In this document: one piece after another, positions 18,216 through 27,332 of the stretch
Position numbering within the stretch: position 1 is the first letter of the stretch
How the letters are laid out: each line of letters opens with the position of its first letter
Assembly: GCF_900107835.1 (NCBI RefSeq)
Contig: NZ_FNRG01000003.1
Coordinates: 62,001 to 126,000, forward strand
Reading direction: 5' to 3'
Source: Oribacterium sp. KHPX15
GTDB lineage: Bacteria; Bacillota; Clostridia; Lachnospirales; Lachnospiraceae
Length of the DNA stretch: 64,000 nucleotides
Notes under the pieces: model-generated
Told to the model about the DNA's origin: nothing
The model's input: only the letters and a program-made list of their open reading frames with translations
The model's database searches: none
Position numbers and translations under genes: made by a program

Positions 18216-20690
18216 ATGGAGAATTCTTATTACAAGGGATTGGAACCTTTTTGGGGTGAATGGTACATCGACAAACTTATAGGTGAGGGAAGTTTTGGTA
18301 AAGTATTTAGAATTATCAGAAATACTTCGTCAGGGCAGGAGGAAGCGGCATTAAAAGCCATAACTATCCCTCAAAACAACTCGGAATACTCTGAGATGCT
18401 GTCATATGAATCTGATGAACACACTGTTAATGCCTACTTTAAGGATGCGGTCATGAACCTGAACAAAGAGACTCTCCTTATGGCAGCATTACGCGGTAAT
18501 AAAAATATCGTTGAGTACCAGGATCATGTTGTCAATGAACATAAAAATGAAGTGGGCTGGGATATACTGATCAGGATGGAATTACTGACATCTCTTACAA
18601 ATCTTCTCAGAGAGCGTAACCTGAAAAGAGATGAGGTTGTCAAACTCGGAATCGATATATGTAATGCATTAACCGTCTGCCAGAAATACGGCATCATACA
18701 CCGAGATATAAAACCAGCTAATATTTTCATTGACAAGAATGGAAATTATAAGCTAGGTGATTTTGGTGTGTCCAGAGCCATGGAGAAGACCCAGGGATTC
18801 ATGTCCAAAAAGGGAACCTACAGCTTTATGGCACCGGAAGTATATAAAGGCGAAAGCTACGGAGTAGCGGCGGACATATACTCCCTCGGAATGGTAATGT
18901 ATTTTCTCATGAATGCGCGTAAGATACCATTTCAGCCCTTTGAAAGTAAAGGCTTAAGTTTCCGAGTCAGAGAAGAGTGCCTGAACAGACGTATGTCAGG
19001 AGAAAGAATCCCTGCGCCTACCTTTGCTGACAAAGCATTGGCAGAGATTATTTTGAAAGCGTGCGATTTCAACCAGGAAAACAGATATCATTCTGCAAAA
19101 GAAATGGCAGATGATCTCAGCAAACTGATCATCATAAATCAAAAACAGGATGAACAGACATGGGAATCATCACACATAGAAAGCTGCAAAGAAAACCGTC
19201 CTGAGGCACAGTCGGTAAGCACAGAAAATATAGATAATTTGAATGTAGTTCAAGAAAAACATGAGGGACAGATAAAATCTGGAGAATTAGTAAATCGTGA
19301 AGAACCGGAAAAACCTGAAGAAATAATAGACTATGATTCAGATTCTGACAGAACTATCGCAATGTTTGAAACATTACCGTTATCCCATAATAGCGATGTA
19401 AAATCGCAAGATCAATACACTAAGCCTGTTGAAAAAGTGACGGATACGGTAATTGAAAACAAGACAGAGATAGCTCATGGATTTGGGAATAAGATAGAAG
19501 ATAAAACTCCTAAAAGTGATCCCGCGCCGAAGAAGATGAAAAAAGTAATTTTCGGTATATTAATAGCCATAGCAGTATTGATAATCGCAGCGGGCCTTTT
19601 TATTAAATTTAGTGGAAATGCTATTTCAAAGTATGAGCATGCTATGGAGTATTATTTAGAGGGGGATTATACAAAAGCAAAAGAATTGTTCGAAAAAGCT
19701 GCCGAAGATGGAAACACAGATTCCATGTACTGGTTGGGATTAATGTATCATGATGGAGAAGGCGTCTCTCAAGATTATGCCAAAGCCAAAGAGTGGTATG
19801 AAAAAGCCGCCGAAGGTGGATACGTAGGTGCCATGAATAATTTGGGAGATATGTATAGAAATGGAGAAGGTGTCTCTCAAGATTATGTCAAAGCCAAAGA
19901 GTGGTATGAAAAAGCCGCCGAAGGTGGAAGTACATCTGGCATGTTTAACTTGGGAGATATGTATCATGATGGAGAAGGCGTCTCTCAAGATTATGCCAAA
20001 GCCAAAGAGTGGTTTGAAAAAGCCGCTGAAGGTGGATACGCAGGTGCCATGAATAATTTAGGAGTAATGTATCAGAATGGAGAAGGCGTCTCTCAAGATT
20101 ATGCCAAAGCCAAAGAGTGGTATGAAAAATCCGCCGAAAGTGGAACCGCAGATTCTATGTATAATTTGGGCGTATTGTATGCTCTCGGAGAAGGTGTCTC
20201 TCAGGATTATACCAAAGCCAAAGAGTGGTTTGAAAAAGCCGCTGAAGGTGGATACGCAGGTGCAATGTTTAGGTTAGGTGGAATGTATGCTTTTGGAGAA
20301 GGCGTCGACCAGGATTATTTAAAAGCCAAAGAGTGGTATGAAAAAGCCGCCGAAGGTGGAAACACATATGCCATGAATAATTTGGGAGTAATGTATGAAA
20401 ATGGAGACGGTGTCTCTCAAGATTATGCCAAAGCCAAAGAGTGGTATGAAAAAGCCGTTGAAGGTGGAAGTACAGCTGGCATGTGTAACTTGGGAGATAT
20501 GTATGAATATGGAGAAGGCGTCGACCAGGATTATTTAAAAGCCAAAGAGTGGTATGAAAAAGCCGCCGAAGCCGGAGAAACAAATGCCATGAATAATTTA
20601 GGAATTATATATGAAAACGGACTTGGTGTCGAAAAAGACGCAGCAAAAGCTAAAGAGTGGTATGAAAAAGCCCGCGAAGCCGGGACCTAA
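18216..20690 (+). CDS. Receptor-type Ser/Thr protein kinase with extracellular Sel1 repeats
   Basis: 824 residues. The N-terminal Hanks kinase has the P-loop GEGSFG (23-28), Lys47, HRDIKPAN from His162, GDFGVSR near 180-186 and GTYSFMAPE in the activation segment, so it should be active. An acidic, Gln-rich linker follows. A membrane helix (VIFGILIAIAVLIIAAGLF) spans about 445-466. Outside, nine 36-residue Sel1 units (GEGVSQDYAKAKEWYEKAA) run to the C-terminus. Known bacterial receptor kinases more often carry PASTA domains; Sel1 repeats usually bind proteins. A role in sensing or controlling the secretion machine is inferred from context. Confidence 0.92.
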   Translation: MENSYYKGLEPFWGEWYIDKLIGEGSFGKVFRIIRNTSSGQEEAALKAITIPQNNSEYSEMLSYESDEHTVNAYFKDAVMNLNKETLLMAALRGNKNIVEYQDHVVNEHKNEVGWDILIRMELLTSLTNLLRERNLKRDEVVKLGIDICNALTVCQKYGIIHRDIKPANIFIDKNGNYKLGDFGVSRAMEKTQGFMSKKGTYSFMAPEVYKGESYGVAADIYSLGMVMYFLMNARKIPFQPFESKGLSFRVREECLNRRMSGERIPAPTFADKALAEIILKACDFNQENRYHSAKEMADDLSKLIIINQKQDEQTWESSHIESCKENRPEAQSVSTENIDNLNVVQEKHEGQIKSGELVNREEPEKPEEIIDYDSDSDRTIAMFETLPLSHNSDVKSQDQYTKPVEKVTDTVIENKTEIAHGFGNKIEDKTPKSDPAPKKMKKVIFGILIAIAVLIIAAGLFIKFSGNAISKYEHAMEYYLEGDYTKAKELFEKAAEDGNTDSMYWLGLMYHDGEGVSQDYAKAKEWYEKAAEGGYVGAMNNLGDMYRNGEGVSQDYVKAKEWYEKAAEGGSTSGMFNLGDMYHDGEGVSQDYAKAKEWFEKAAEGGYAGAMNNLGVMYQNGEGVSQDYAKAKEWYEKSAESGTADSMYNLGVLYALGEGVSQDYTKAKEWFEKAAEGGYAGAMFRLGGMYAFGEGVDQDYLKAKEWYEKAAEGGNTYAMNNLGVMYENGDGVSQDYAKAKEWYEKAVEGGSTAGMCNLGDMYEYGEGVDQDYLKAKEWYEKAAEAGETNAMNNLGIIYENGLGVEKDAAKAKEWYEKAREAGT
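19756..20684 (+). repeat. Tandem 108-bp repeats encoding Sel1 units
   Basis: About nine in-frame copies of a 108-bp unit, each near GGAGAAGGCGTCTCTCAAGA and AAAGCCAAAGAGTGGT. Copies are nearly identical in DNA, and diverge mainly in the residues of the inter-helix loops. Such arrays can expand or contract by recombination without breaking the frame. Confidence 0.85.
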
Positions 20691-20814
20691 AGCTTTATTG
20701 TATGAAATAAAGTTAACACTTCGTTACTGTAGAAAAAAGAAACAATATCTTGTATAATTTCTTTGTGAATTTAAGACATTATTCACAATGGTTGGATTTT
20801 TTGGAGGATTAGAA

Positions 20815-22128
20815 ATGTTTTGTATGAAGTGTGGGGCACAAATTGAAGAAGGCAATGCATTTTGCATGAAGTGCGGTGCCAAAGCCCCTAAGATGCAGCC
20901 CAATGTGCCCGGAAATGCGCCCGGCAGAACTGATGTTGATGATGACAGAACCGTGATGGCGGACAATCCGTTTTATCAGGCTCCCAATCTTGACGGTTCA
21001 TCCGGTTTTAACAATAATTCCGGCTATAACAATGCTTCCGGCTATAACAATAATTCCGGCTATAACAATGCTCCCGGTCCTAACAATTCTTCCGGTTTTA
21101 AGGGACAGCTTAGCGGGATGGGCCAGGGCCAGAATGTAAACCATCCACAGAACAACTTTAACCGGACTGTTCCTTCCGTGAACACTTATAATGGCCCTCA
21201 GGCTCCGTTAAATTCAGGCTTTAATAACATGAACAATGCTGCCAATGCCGGCAACCATAAAGGCAAGCAGCCAAAGGAAGCAAAGCAAAAGAAGAAAGGC
21301 TCCGCAGGACTTGTGGTTGCCATCATTTTCCTGGTTTTGTCTATCCTGGCAGTGCTTGGTGTGGGCGGATATTTTGCATATCAAACCTTCTTCGCTGATT
21401 CCCAGTATGAGGCAGTGTCCATCGATGATGAATTAAGTGCTACCAGTAAAAAGAAGGATAAGGATAAAGATAAGGATAGTAAGTCTTCATCCGGTAAGAA
21501 GTCAAGCAAGAAATCCGAAACAGAAGAAGAGGAAGATGATAAGGATTCTGCCGCAGGTGCCGCAGATGCCGCTGAAACCGAAGCCGCTGTAGCAGAGACC
21601 ACTGTTATAGAGACTACCGCAGAAACAACCGCAGCTTTTGTTCAGCCTGTTTATTCTCTCAATTACAAAACAAATTACAGCTTTGCAGGACTTATGCAGG
21701 TACCTATGTTAAATGTAACCGAGTCTTCATACCTTGTTCAGAAGGATACCGGTTATATAAACTATGGAAAAAATGCATTTGACGGAGATCTGAAAACCAG
21801 CTGGCAGGATGGAGTAAGCGGAAACGGCTTAAATGAGTGGATCCATGGTAAATTTGACAGAACATATAACGTTAAGGCAATTTCATTTGCTTTGGGAAAT
21901 CACAGATCAAAGGATTGGTATTTAAAGAACAACCGTCCTTCTATTCTTTGCATCACTGTGGGAGAATGTTACTATGATATCGTATTCCCTGATCAGTACG
22001 AAGAATTCGTCGTGGAGTTCTCTGAGCCGATTCCTTCTGATTTTATTCTGGTTGGAATCGGAGGCTGTTATCCGGGAACTAAATACAATGATATGACTAT
22101 TGCTGAGATTGGAGTATATGGAAATTGA
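20815..22128 (+). CDS. Zinc-ribbon / TM protein with discoidin-like (NADase-type glycan-binding) domain
   Basis: 437 residues from the ATG at 20815 with GGAGG 9 nt upstream. Residues 3-24 are a four-Cys zinc ribbon (CMKCGAQ, CMKCGAK). A Gly/Asn/Ser-rich linker with GYNN repeats follows, with DDDRTVM near 45, a possible phospho-threonine site. A membrane helix (GLVVAIIFLVLSILAVLGVG) lies near 165-190, then a Lys/Asp/Ser-rich and Glu/Thr-rich stalk. The last ~150 residues (NAFDGDLKTSWQDG, ISFALGNHRS, IAEIGVYG) look like an F5/8 type C/discoidin fold that binds glycans. Likely a surface sensor or anchor in the secretion operon. Confidence 0.75.
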   Translation: MFCMKCGAQIEEGNAFCMKCGAKAPKMQPNVPGNAPGRTDVDDDRTVMADNPFYQAPNLDGSSGFNNNSGYNNASGYNNNSGYNNAPGPNNSSGFKGQLSGMGQGQNVNHPQNNFNRTVPSVNTYNGPQAPLNSGFNNMNNAANAGNHKGKQPKEAKQKKKGSAGLVVAIIFLVLSILAVLGVGGYFAYQTFFADSQYEAVSIDDELSATSKKKDKDKDKDSKSSSGKKSSKKSETEEEEDDKDSAAGAADAAETEAAVAETTVIETTAETTAAFVQPVYSLNYKTNYSFAGLMQVPMLNVTESSYLVQKDTGYINYGKNAFDGDLKTSWQDGVSGNGLNEWIHGKFDRTYNVKAISFALGNHRSKDWYLKNNRPSILCITVGECYYDIVFPDQYEEFVVEFSEPIPSDFILVGIGGCYPGTKYNDMTIAEIGVYGN

Positions 22129-23147
22129 GTAACAGGTCAAGAAAAAAGCCTGAAGGGTACAATGAAGAATCAATAAAAATCATATTAATGCTGGCGTGTG
22201 GACTCTTACTCCTGTCAGTGATACTTCTGGCTAGTTTATTATTTGTTATCAATCGGGATAAAAATAAAGAATCCACAGAAATAGTAGTGGAAAATGATAT
22301 TTCGGAAGAGGAATTTGCAGCAGAATCTGAGAATAACGAGCAGATGGAAGAATTCCTTCCCGGAACCGAACCGGTCACCATTACAGAGGCTGAAACTCCG
22401 GTAGAAACAACTGAGGAAACAACAGAAGAAACTACTCAGGAGGAGATCACTACCGAGGCACCTACAGAACCGGTATATCTTGATAATCTTAACGATTACA
22501 GTGCCGGCGATCTGATAAATATGGATTACTTTGATTTTGATAATCCGGAAAAGTATTTTGTGATGCATGACATCACTGTGGGAGATGATGTTTACAACAG
22601 GATCATCGGAAAGTCATACAGGGAGAACAATTATGTTCCGCTTAGTTCACTGACTTACATCACCATGCCCCATTACAACTTTAATGGCGTAGTGCAAATG
22701 GGTGAAATAATAGTGAGTAAGGACGTTGCCGATGATGTTATAGGAGTTTTCGAGACACTTTTCAGAAACAAGTATGAGATTTACTCCATGCATCTGGTTG
22801 ACAATTACTGGACAGGTGACCCGGATTCTACCGATTCTGCTTCCATCGATGTTAACAACACATCGGCCTTTAACTACAGAACTGCAACGGGAAGCTCAAA
22901 GCTTTCCAATCATGCTTACGGTAAGGCCATAGACATTAACCCTCAGCAAAACCCATACGTATCATATAAGTCGGGATCACCTAAGTGGTCTCACAGCAAT
23001 GCTAATGACTACATCAAGCGTGATACGGGTCTTGCTCATGTAATTACACATGATGATCTTGCATACAAAGTATTTACAGAGTATGGCTTCAGCTGGGGTG
23101 GAGACTGGAATTCGGTAAAGGATTACCAGCATTTTGACAAAAACTGA
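22125..23147 (+). CDS. Membrane-anchored M15 (VanY/CwlK-like) peptidoglycan peptidase
   Basis: 340 residues. Start is TTG at 22125, overlapping the upstream stop, with GGAG 10 nt before it. An N-terminal anchor helix (IILMLACGLLLLSVILLA) precedes a Glu/Thr-rich stalk to about residue 115. The C-terminal domain shows M15 zinc motifs: SNHAYGKAIDINP (SxHxxGxAxD) and DYQHFD at the end, with the conserved WGGDW before it. M15 enzymes cut peptide stems of peptidoglycan. In this operon it probably opens the wall for the secretion apparatus or its substrates. The next gene is a paralogue. Confidence 0.85.
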   Translation: MSNRSRKKPEGYNEESIKIILMLACGLLLLSVILLASLLFVINRDKNKESTEIVVENDISEEEFAAESENNEQMEEFLPGTEPVTITEAETPVETTEETTEETTQEEITTEAPTEPVYLDNLNDYSAGDLINMDYFDFDNPEKYFVMHDITVGDDVYNRIIGKSYRENNYVPLSSLTYITMPHYNFNGVVQMGEIIVSKDVADDVIGVFETLFRNKYEIYSMHLVDNYWTGDPDSTDSASIDVNNTSAFNYRTATGSSKLSNHAYGKAIDINPQQNPYVSYKSGSPKWSHSNANDYIKRDTGLAHVITHDDLAYKVFTEYGFSWGGDWNSVKDYQHFDKN

Positions 23148-23247
23148 TTTTTGAACCTGGATCTTTACATAGAATGAGGCCGATTAGATCTGCATATGTA
23201 TGTCAGAAATAAGCGGCGAAAAAATGCGTTTTTTAGAGGAGATCAGC

Positions 23248-24309
23248 ATGAGAAAGCAATGCGCTTTACGAATGTTTAAACTGATAATACCGGTTTGTAC
23301 ATATGTTGTTATGATGACGGCTTGTCATAAAAAACCGGAAATACCTGAAGATAAAGGCAGTAAAGAAAAGATAGTTCAGAATGATGTTGCAGAAGAAATT
23401 ACAGAATCTTCAATTGAAGATGAAACGGTCGCTCTGGATTCAACCGGAGCGACTGATTTTGTTTCGGGAACTTCCGGTGAGAAAGAGAGTGATACTCTGG
23501 GATCCGTCGGAACAGAATCCGCCGAAGCAGAATTTGCCGGAAAAGAATCTGCCGGTACAGAATATACCGGTGCAGGATCCATTGAAACGGGATCCACTGA
23601 AATAAAAGAGTTTACCGAACCTGCAATAGAGGTTATCGACACGCTTGACGGTCTTTCTGCAGGTGATGTCCTGACTGAAGAGCAACTGGATCCTCAGGAC
23701 ATCGACAAGTACTTTACAGTTTCTGAAATCACAGAGGATTCAGATGTTTTCGCTTTTATAAACGGGAAAAGCTACAGAGTACAGACAAGTATACCTCTTG
23801 GGAATCTCAGATACTTAAAGCTGCTTCACTGGAATTATGAAGGGATGCCTCAGGTGGGGGAGATCATCGTAAATAAATCCATTGCCGGGGACGTAATTGA
23901 TATTTTCAAGAATCTTTACCTCCAAAAATATGAAATATACTCTATGAAACTGGTGGACAATTTCTGGACCGGTGATCCCAATGATACTGATACAGCCTCT
24001 ATGAATGCCAATAACACTTCGTCTTTCAATGATCGTAAAGTTGATTATAGCGGAAGTACATCGAGACATAGTTATGGTATGGCCATAGACATTAATCCAA
24101 GGGAGAATCCTTATATTCTTTATGACGGGTCGGGACATGCATATACAACTCAGGATGAACAGGCGGTGACATATATGGATCGCAGTAACCTGAGACCACA
24201 TATGATGACCAATGATGACCTGTGCGTAAGACTGTTTAAGTCGAAAGGTTTCAGGTGGGGTGGAGACTGGAGCAGTCTGAAGGACTACCAGCATTTCGAT
24301 AGAAAATAG
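23248..24309 (+). CDS. Lipoprotein M15 (VanY/CwlK-like) peptidoglycan peptidase, paralogue
   Basis: 353 residues from the ATG at 23248, supported by GAGGAG. Signal peptide with lipobox MMTAC (Cys near 26). A Glu/Ser/Thr/Ala-rich stalk with repeats of the type GTESAEAEFAGKESAG follows. The C-terminal M15 domain has RHSYGMAIDINP and KDYQHFD, and shares NxWTGDPNDTDTAS and WGGDW with its upstream neighbour. The two copies differ in anchor type, TM helix against lipid, so they may act at different depths of the wall. Confidence 0.85.
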   Translation: MRKQCALRMFKLIIPVCTYVVMMTACHKKPEIPEDKGSKEKIVQNDVAEEITESSIEDETVALDSTGATDFVSGTSGEKESDTLGSVGTESAEAEFAGKESAGTEYTGAGSIETGSTEIKEFTEPAIEVIDTLDGLSAGDVLTEEQLDPQDIDKYFTVSEITEDSDVFAFINGKSYRVQTSIPLGNLRYLKLLHWNYEGMPQVGEIIVNKSIAGDVIDIFKNLYLQKYEIYSMKLVDNFWTGDPNDTDTASMNANNTSSFNDRKVDYSGSTSRHSYGMAIDINPRENPYILYDGSGHAYTTQDEQAVTYMDRSNLRPHMMTNDDLCVRLFKSKGFRWGGDWSSLKDYQHFDRK

Positions 24310-24340
24310 TTTCAGAACGTGTTTTTAAGGGAAGAGTAGA

Positions 24341-26455
24341 ATGATTAGACAAGGTGAAATTCTGAACAATACATATCAGATATTGGATGAGCTTGGCTCC
24401 GGAGGCGGTGGTATCATTTACCGCGCAAGACATCTCAGACTCAATATCGATGTTGTGGTTAAGCAGGTAAAGGATGAAGCCAAAGGTGTACAAAGCGTAA
24501 TATCCGAGGCTGATGTTTTGAAAAGACTCCATCATACCTACCTGCCGAGAGTCTATGATTTTCTGGAAATTGATGGTGAAATCTATACCGTAATGGACTT
24601 TATAGCCGGTATGGATTTACGTAAAGCTGTTCAGACAAACGGTTATTACCCGCAGGATTTAGTGTTGAATTGGGCAAGGCAGCTGGCGGAAGCTTTAAGC
24701 TATCTGCATAGTTCTGAGCCGCCTATCATCCATGGAGATATAAAGCCTGCCAATATCATGCTGCAGCCCGATGGAAGCATTTGCCTTATAGACTTTAACG
24801 TTTCGCTGGTATTTGATGAAAATAAAAGAAAACTCACCAGCATAAGTGAAGGCTTTTCTCCGCCCGAGCAGTACAGAAACAAGATGATGTATGACAAGAT
24901 GACGGGCAACACCCAGTCACGGGTCAATGCAGGAAATCTGACACAAAATGTCTTCACGGACAACAGCGGACGTTCCTATACGGCTGTATCCACTATAGAT
25001 GAGGAAACCTCTCAGATTCTGGAGCGAACAGTCGGACGTGGTATCGATGAGCGTTCCGATATATACAGTCTTGGTGCCACACTTTATTATGTATTGACAG
25101 GTGTTAAGCCCAGTTCCCACTATTGGGAAAACCCGCCTATAACTCAGTATGATATAAAGTTAAGTGAAGGTTTTTCTCATATCATCCTGAAGATGATGGC
25201 CCTGGATCCGGAGGAACGTTATCAAAACGGTATGGAGCTTAAGGCCGCTTTTGATAATATTTACGAACTGGATTCGGTATACAGAAGCTACCGTCACCGT
25301 AACAGCGTACGTACTTTTCTTACAACTCTGCTGTTTTTGGGCGGTGTTGGTCTGTGTGTTGCGGGCGGTATCACCATGAAACGTGAGACCGATATAGATT
25401 ATGTGGACGAGCTGCTTGTTGCGGATCAGGAGATTTCCGAGGGTAATTATGATGACGCGGAAATACTCATAAAAGAGGCAATGAGAAAGAGGCCTAAACG
25501 CGTAGAAGCGTATGTGTCGGAGACAAAGAGACTTTATATGACTGAGGATTATGATGGAGTCATAGAATATGGAATGTCTGCCATCAATGGTCCCCGTTTT
25601 GATGTAAAAACAGAGGAGGATCAGCGGTCTTCAGGGGATATAGTTTTCCTTATGGGAAATGCCTACTACGAAAAAGAAGAGTATGCCGATGCGGCAAGCT
25701 GTTTCAAGTCAGCCATCGAACGTAATGATGAAAATGGTGATTATTTTCGTGACTATGCCGCAGCATTGGCAAAAGAAGGTAATCTGGAAGAGGCCCAGAA
25801 GTGTCTTGAAATGGCAAAAAAACTGAGACTTGGAAAAGATTCCATATACATGATAGAAGCTGAGGTTTCCTACATTAAGAAGGACTACAGTAAAGCTATA
25901 GAAGATTTCATGAATACTCTTGAATACACTAAAGACGCGATCATCAAGCGCAGGTCTATATCGTTTATAAGTGACTGTTACAGCAAACTTGGTGATTTTA
26001 CGTCTCAAATTCAGTTTTTGGAGCAAAATGTAAATCAGCCGGATTCTTCCAGATCAAGTATTTTGTATCTTGCCAGCGCATATTTTCAAGCGGGACAGTA
26101 CGATAAAGCTGCTGAGATGTTCAATAAATCCATAAGTCTGGGGGATACTCAGATTGAAACAAGAATAAATCTTGCAAGCTGTTATGAACAAATGGGGCAG
26201 TTGGATGCAGCCGAAAATACTCTCCTGGAAGCTGCAAAGGCATTTCCTGACAGGTATGAGATATACAGGAATCTTTCCTTCATAGAGAGTCAGAAACAGA
26301 TGCGGTTTGCAAATGATCAGCGTAACTATAACACTATGCTGGGATATTACGAGAAAGCCAGTGAGCTGTACCGTAAATCAGGAGAACAGGATCAGCAGAT
26401 GCTGCAGCTTGATAATATGATCCAACAGGCAAGGGATGGCGGATGGTTTAACTAA
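24341..26455 (+). CDS. Ser/Thr kinase-like protein with TM helix and extracellular TPRs
   Basis: 704 residues. Kinase domain ~11-300: Gly-rich loop LGSGGGGIIY, Lys41, IIHGDIKPANIM with His131-Gly-Asp133 in place of HRD, and LIDFNVS with Asp151 in place of DFG. The catalytic and metal-binding residues are kept, so activity is likely though atypical. The activation segment is long (to DERSDIYSLG). One membrane helix (TLLFLGGVGLCVAGGI) near 325-345; the rest is TPR-type (NAYYEKEEYADAASCFKSAI). A kinase fold inside and helices outside recalls EssB/YukC, whose cytosolic part is a pseudokinase. No EssB homologue is otherwise seen, so this protein could take that place; inference. Confidence 0.85.
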   Translation: MIRQGEILNNTYQILDELGSGGGGIIYRARHLRLNIDVVVKQVKDEAKGVQSVISEADVLKRLHHTYLPRVYDFLEIDGEIYTVMDFIAGMDLRKAVQTNGYYPQDLVLNWARQLAEALSYLHSSEPPIIHGDIKPANIMLQPDGSICLIDFNVSLVFDENKRKLTSISEGFSPPEQYRNKMMYDKMTGNTQSRVNAGNLTQNVFTDNSGRSYTAVSTIDEETSQILERTVGRGIDERSDIYSLGATLYYVLTGVKPSSHYWENPPITQYDIKLSEGFSHIILKMMALDPEERYQNGMELKAAFDNIYELDSVYRSYRHRNSVRTFLTTLLFLGGVGLCVAGGITMKRETDIDYVDELLVADQEISEGNYDDAEILIKEAMRKRPKRVEAYVSETKRLYMTEDYDGVIEYGMSAINGPRFDVKTEEDQRSSGDIVFLMGNAYYEKEEYADAASCFKSAIERNDENGDYFRDYAAALAKEGNLEEAQKCLEMAKKLRLGKDSIYMIEAEVSYIKKDYSKAIEDFMNTLEYTKDAIIKRRSISFISDCYSKLGDFTSQIQFLEQNVNQPDSSRSSILYLASAYFQAGQYDKAAEMFNKSISLGDTQIETRINLASCYEQMGQLDAAENTLLEAAKAFPDRYEIYRNLSFIESQKQMRFANDQRNYNTMLGYYEKASELYRKSGEQDQQMLQLDNMIQQARDGGWFN

Positions 26456-26484
26456 TTGTCCGGAAAACGAACAGGGAAAGAAGG

Positions 26485-26637
26485 ATGGATATGACTATTG
26501 GAAATATTATGTTTTTTGCCGGATTAGCCATGATAACTATTTCTATTATCATTACGCTGGTTTCATTGGTTACTTCAGGTATAAGAAAAAGAAGACTGGA
26601 AGAGTATTTAAATAAGAATTATGGACAGGATAATTGA
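26485..26637 (+). CDS. 50-residue single-pass membrane protein
   Basis: An AAGGA site precedes the ATG at 26485. The product has one hydrophobic helix (FAGLAMITISIIITLVSLV) and a basic, cytoplasmic-looking tail (RKRRLEEYLNKN). It overlaps the next gene by 17 nt, so translation may be coupled. Small membrane proteins such as EssA-type components occur in type VIIb loci, but no specific similarity can be claimed. Confidence 0.55.
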   Translation: MDMTIGNIMFFAGLAMITISIIITLVSLVTSGIRKRRLEEYLNKNYGQDN

Positions 26638-27247
26638 TTTTCTAAAGGTATACGGGATAAGAGTCCTTATAGGATTTGTTATTGTCTTTTTGATACGCTT
26701 GATCTCCGGATATTTCAAGAAGAGAAAAGCAAAGAAAGAGGAAGAAAGATATGCGATTCGTGCGGTTCGTGAGAAGGCATTGGACCAGGCAATCATAAAT
26801 CCGAGGACAGACATTTCCGAAATAAAGAATAAGGGAAATTACACTCAGAGACCGTATTCCGTATCTTATAATACCGGTGATTCCATGCAGCAGCAGGAAA
26901 ACAGCAGCAGGGAATATGCAAAATCCGGTAAAAAGCAAATGCTCCAGTTAACAGAGCAAAGTGATTTCGTAAACAGAAAATATATGTACCCGAGAGAGCA
27001 GGGTATCATAATCGGAACTCAATTCGGAAAGATAGCTATCCTGTCTTCTCTGGGAGGAGACGGGGAAGTTCCTTACTGTGAAATATTTTTTTATAAGGGC
27101 TCGAATTATATAAGAACTTCGGGGCTTAAAGAAGTCGTACTTGAAAGACATAAAAAGAAATATGCAATCGATCAGAAGGGAATGGAAATACATGATGAGG
27201 ATATGATCCTCATTAATTCCACAAGTTATATTATTTCGTTTGTATAA
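26621..27247 (+). CDS. Membrane protein with FHA-like C-terminal domain
   Basis: 208 residues. One N-terminal helix (VLIGFVIVFLIRLISGY) then a basic segment (KKRKAKKEEE), so the C-terminal part is cytoplasmic. Residues ~125-208 look like a beta-rich fold (GIIIGTQFGKIAILS, CEIFFYKGSNYIRTSG, IHDEDMILINS) with the strand order of FHA domains, though the Arg/Ser/His phospho-threonine residues are not obvious. The start lacks a good ribosome site and overlaps the preceding small gene, suggesting coupling. It lies just before essC; a scaffold role is a guess. Confidence 0.6.
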   Translation: MDRIIDFLKVYGIRVLIGFVIVFLIRLISGYFKKRKAKKEEERYAIRAVREKALDQAIINPRTDISEIKNKGNYTQRPYSVSYNTGDSMQQQENSSREYAKSGKKQMLQLTEQSDFVNRKYMYPREQGIIIGTQFGKIAILSSLGGDGEVPYCEIFFYKGSNYIRTSGLKEVVLERHKKKYAIDQKGMEIHDEDMILINSTSYIISFV

Positions 27248-27251
27248 GTCC

Positions 27252-27332
27252 ATGAAAACAATGATCGATTTGGTTCAGGTTCTCAATAGTTTGAAGTTTA
27301 ATGATCGTATAGAGATTGAGAGGCAGGTATGA
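27252..27332 (+). CDS. Possible 26-residue peptide coupled to essC
   Basis: A frame from ATG 27252 (second ATG 27261) ends with TGA overlapping the essC ATG (ATGA). The peptide is MKTMIDLVQVLNSLKFNDRI and continues to EIERQV. No clear ribosome site is seen before it. It may be a small protein that primes essC translation, or chance. Confidence 0.3.
   Translation: MKTMIDLVQVLNSLKFNDRIEIERQV

Noticed and set aside
20269-20583. Leftward frame inside the Sel1 region
   Set aside because: Shadow of the 108-bp repeats; periodic only because the coding strand is periodic.
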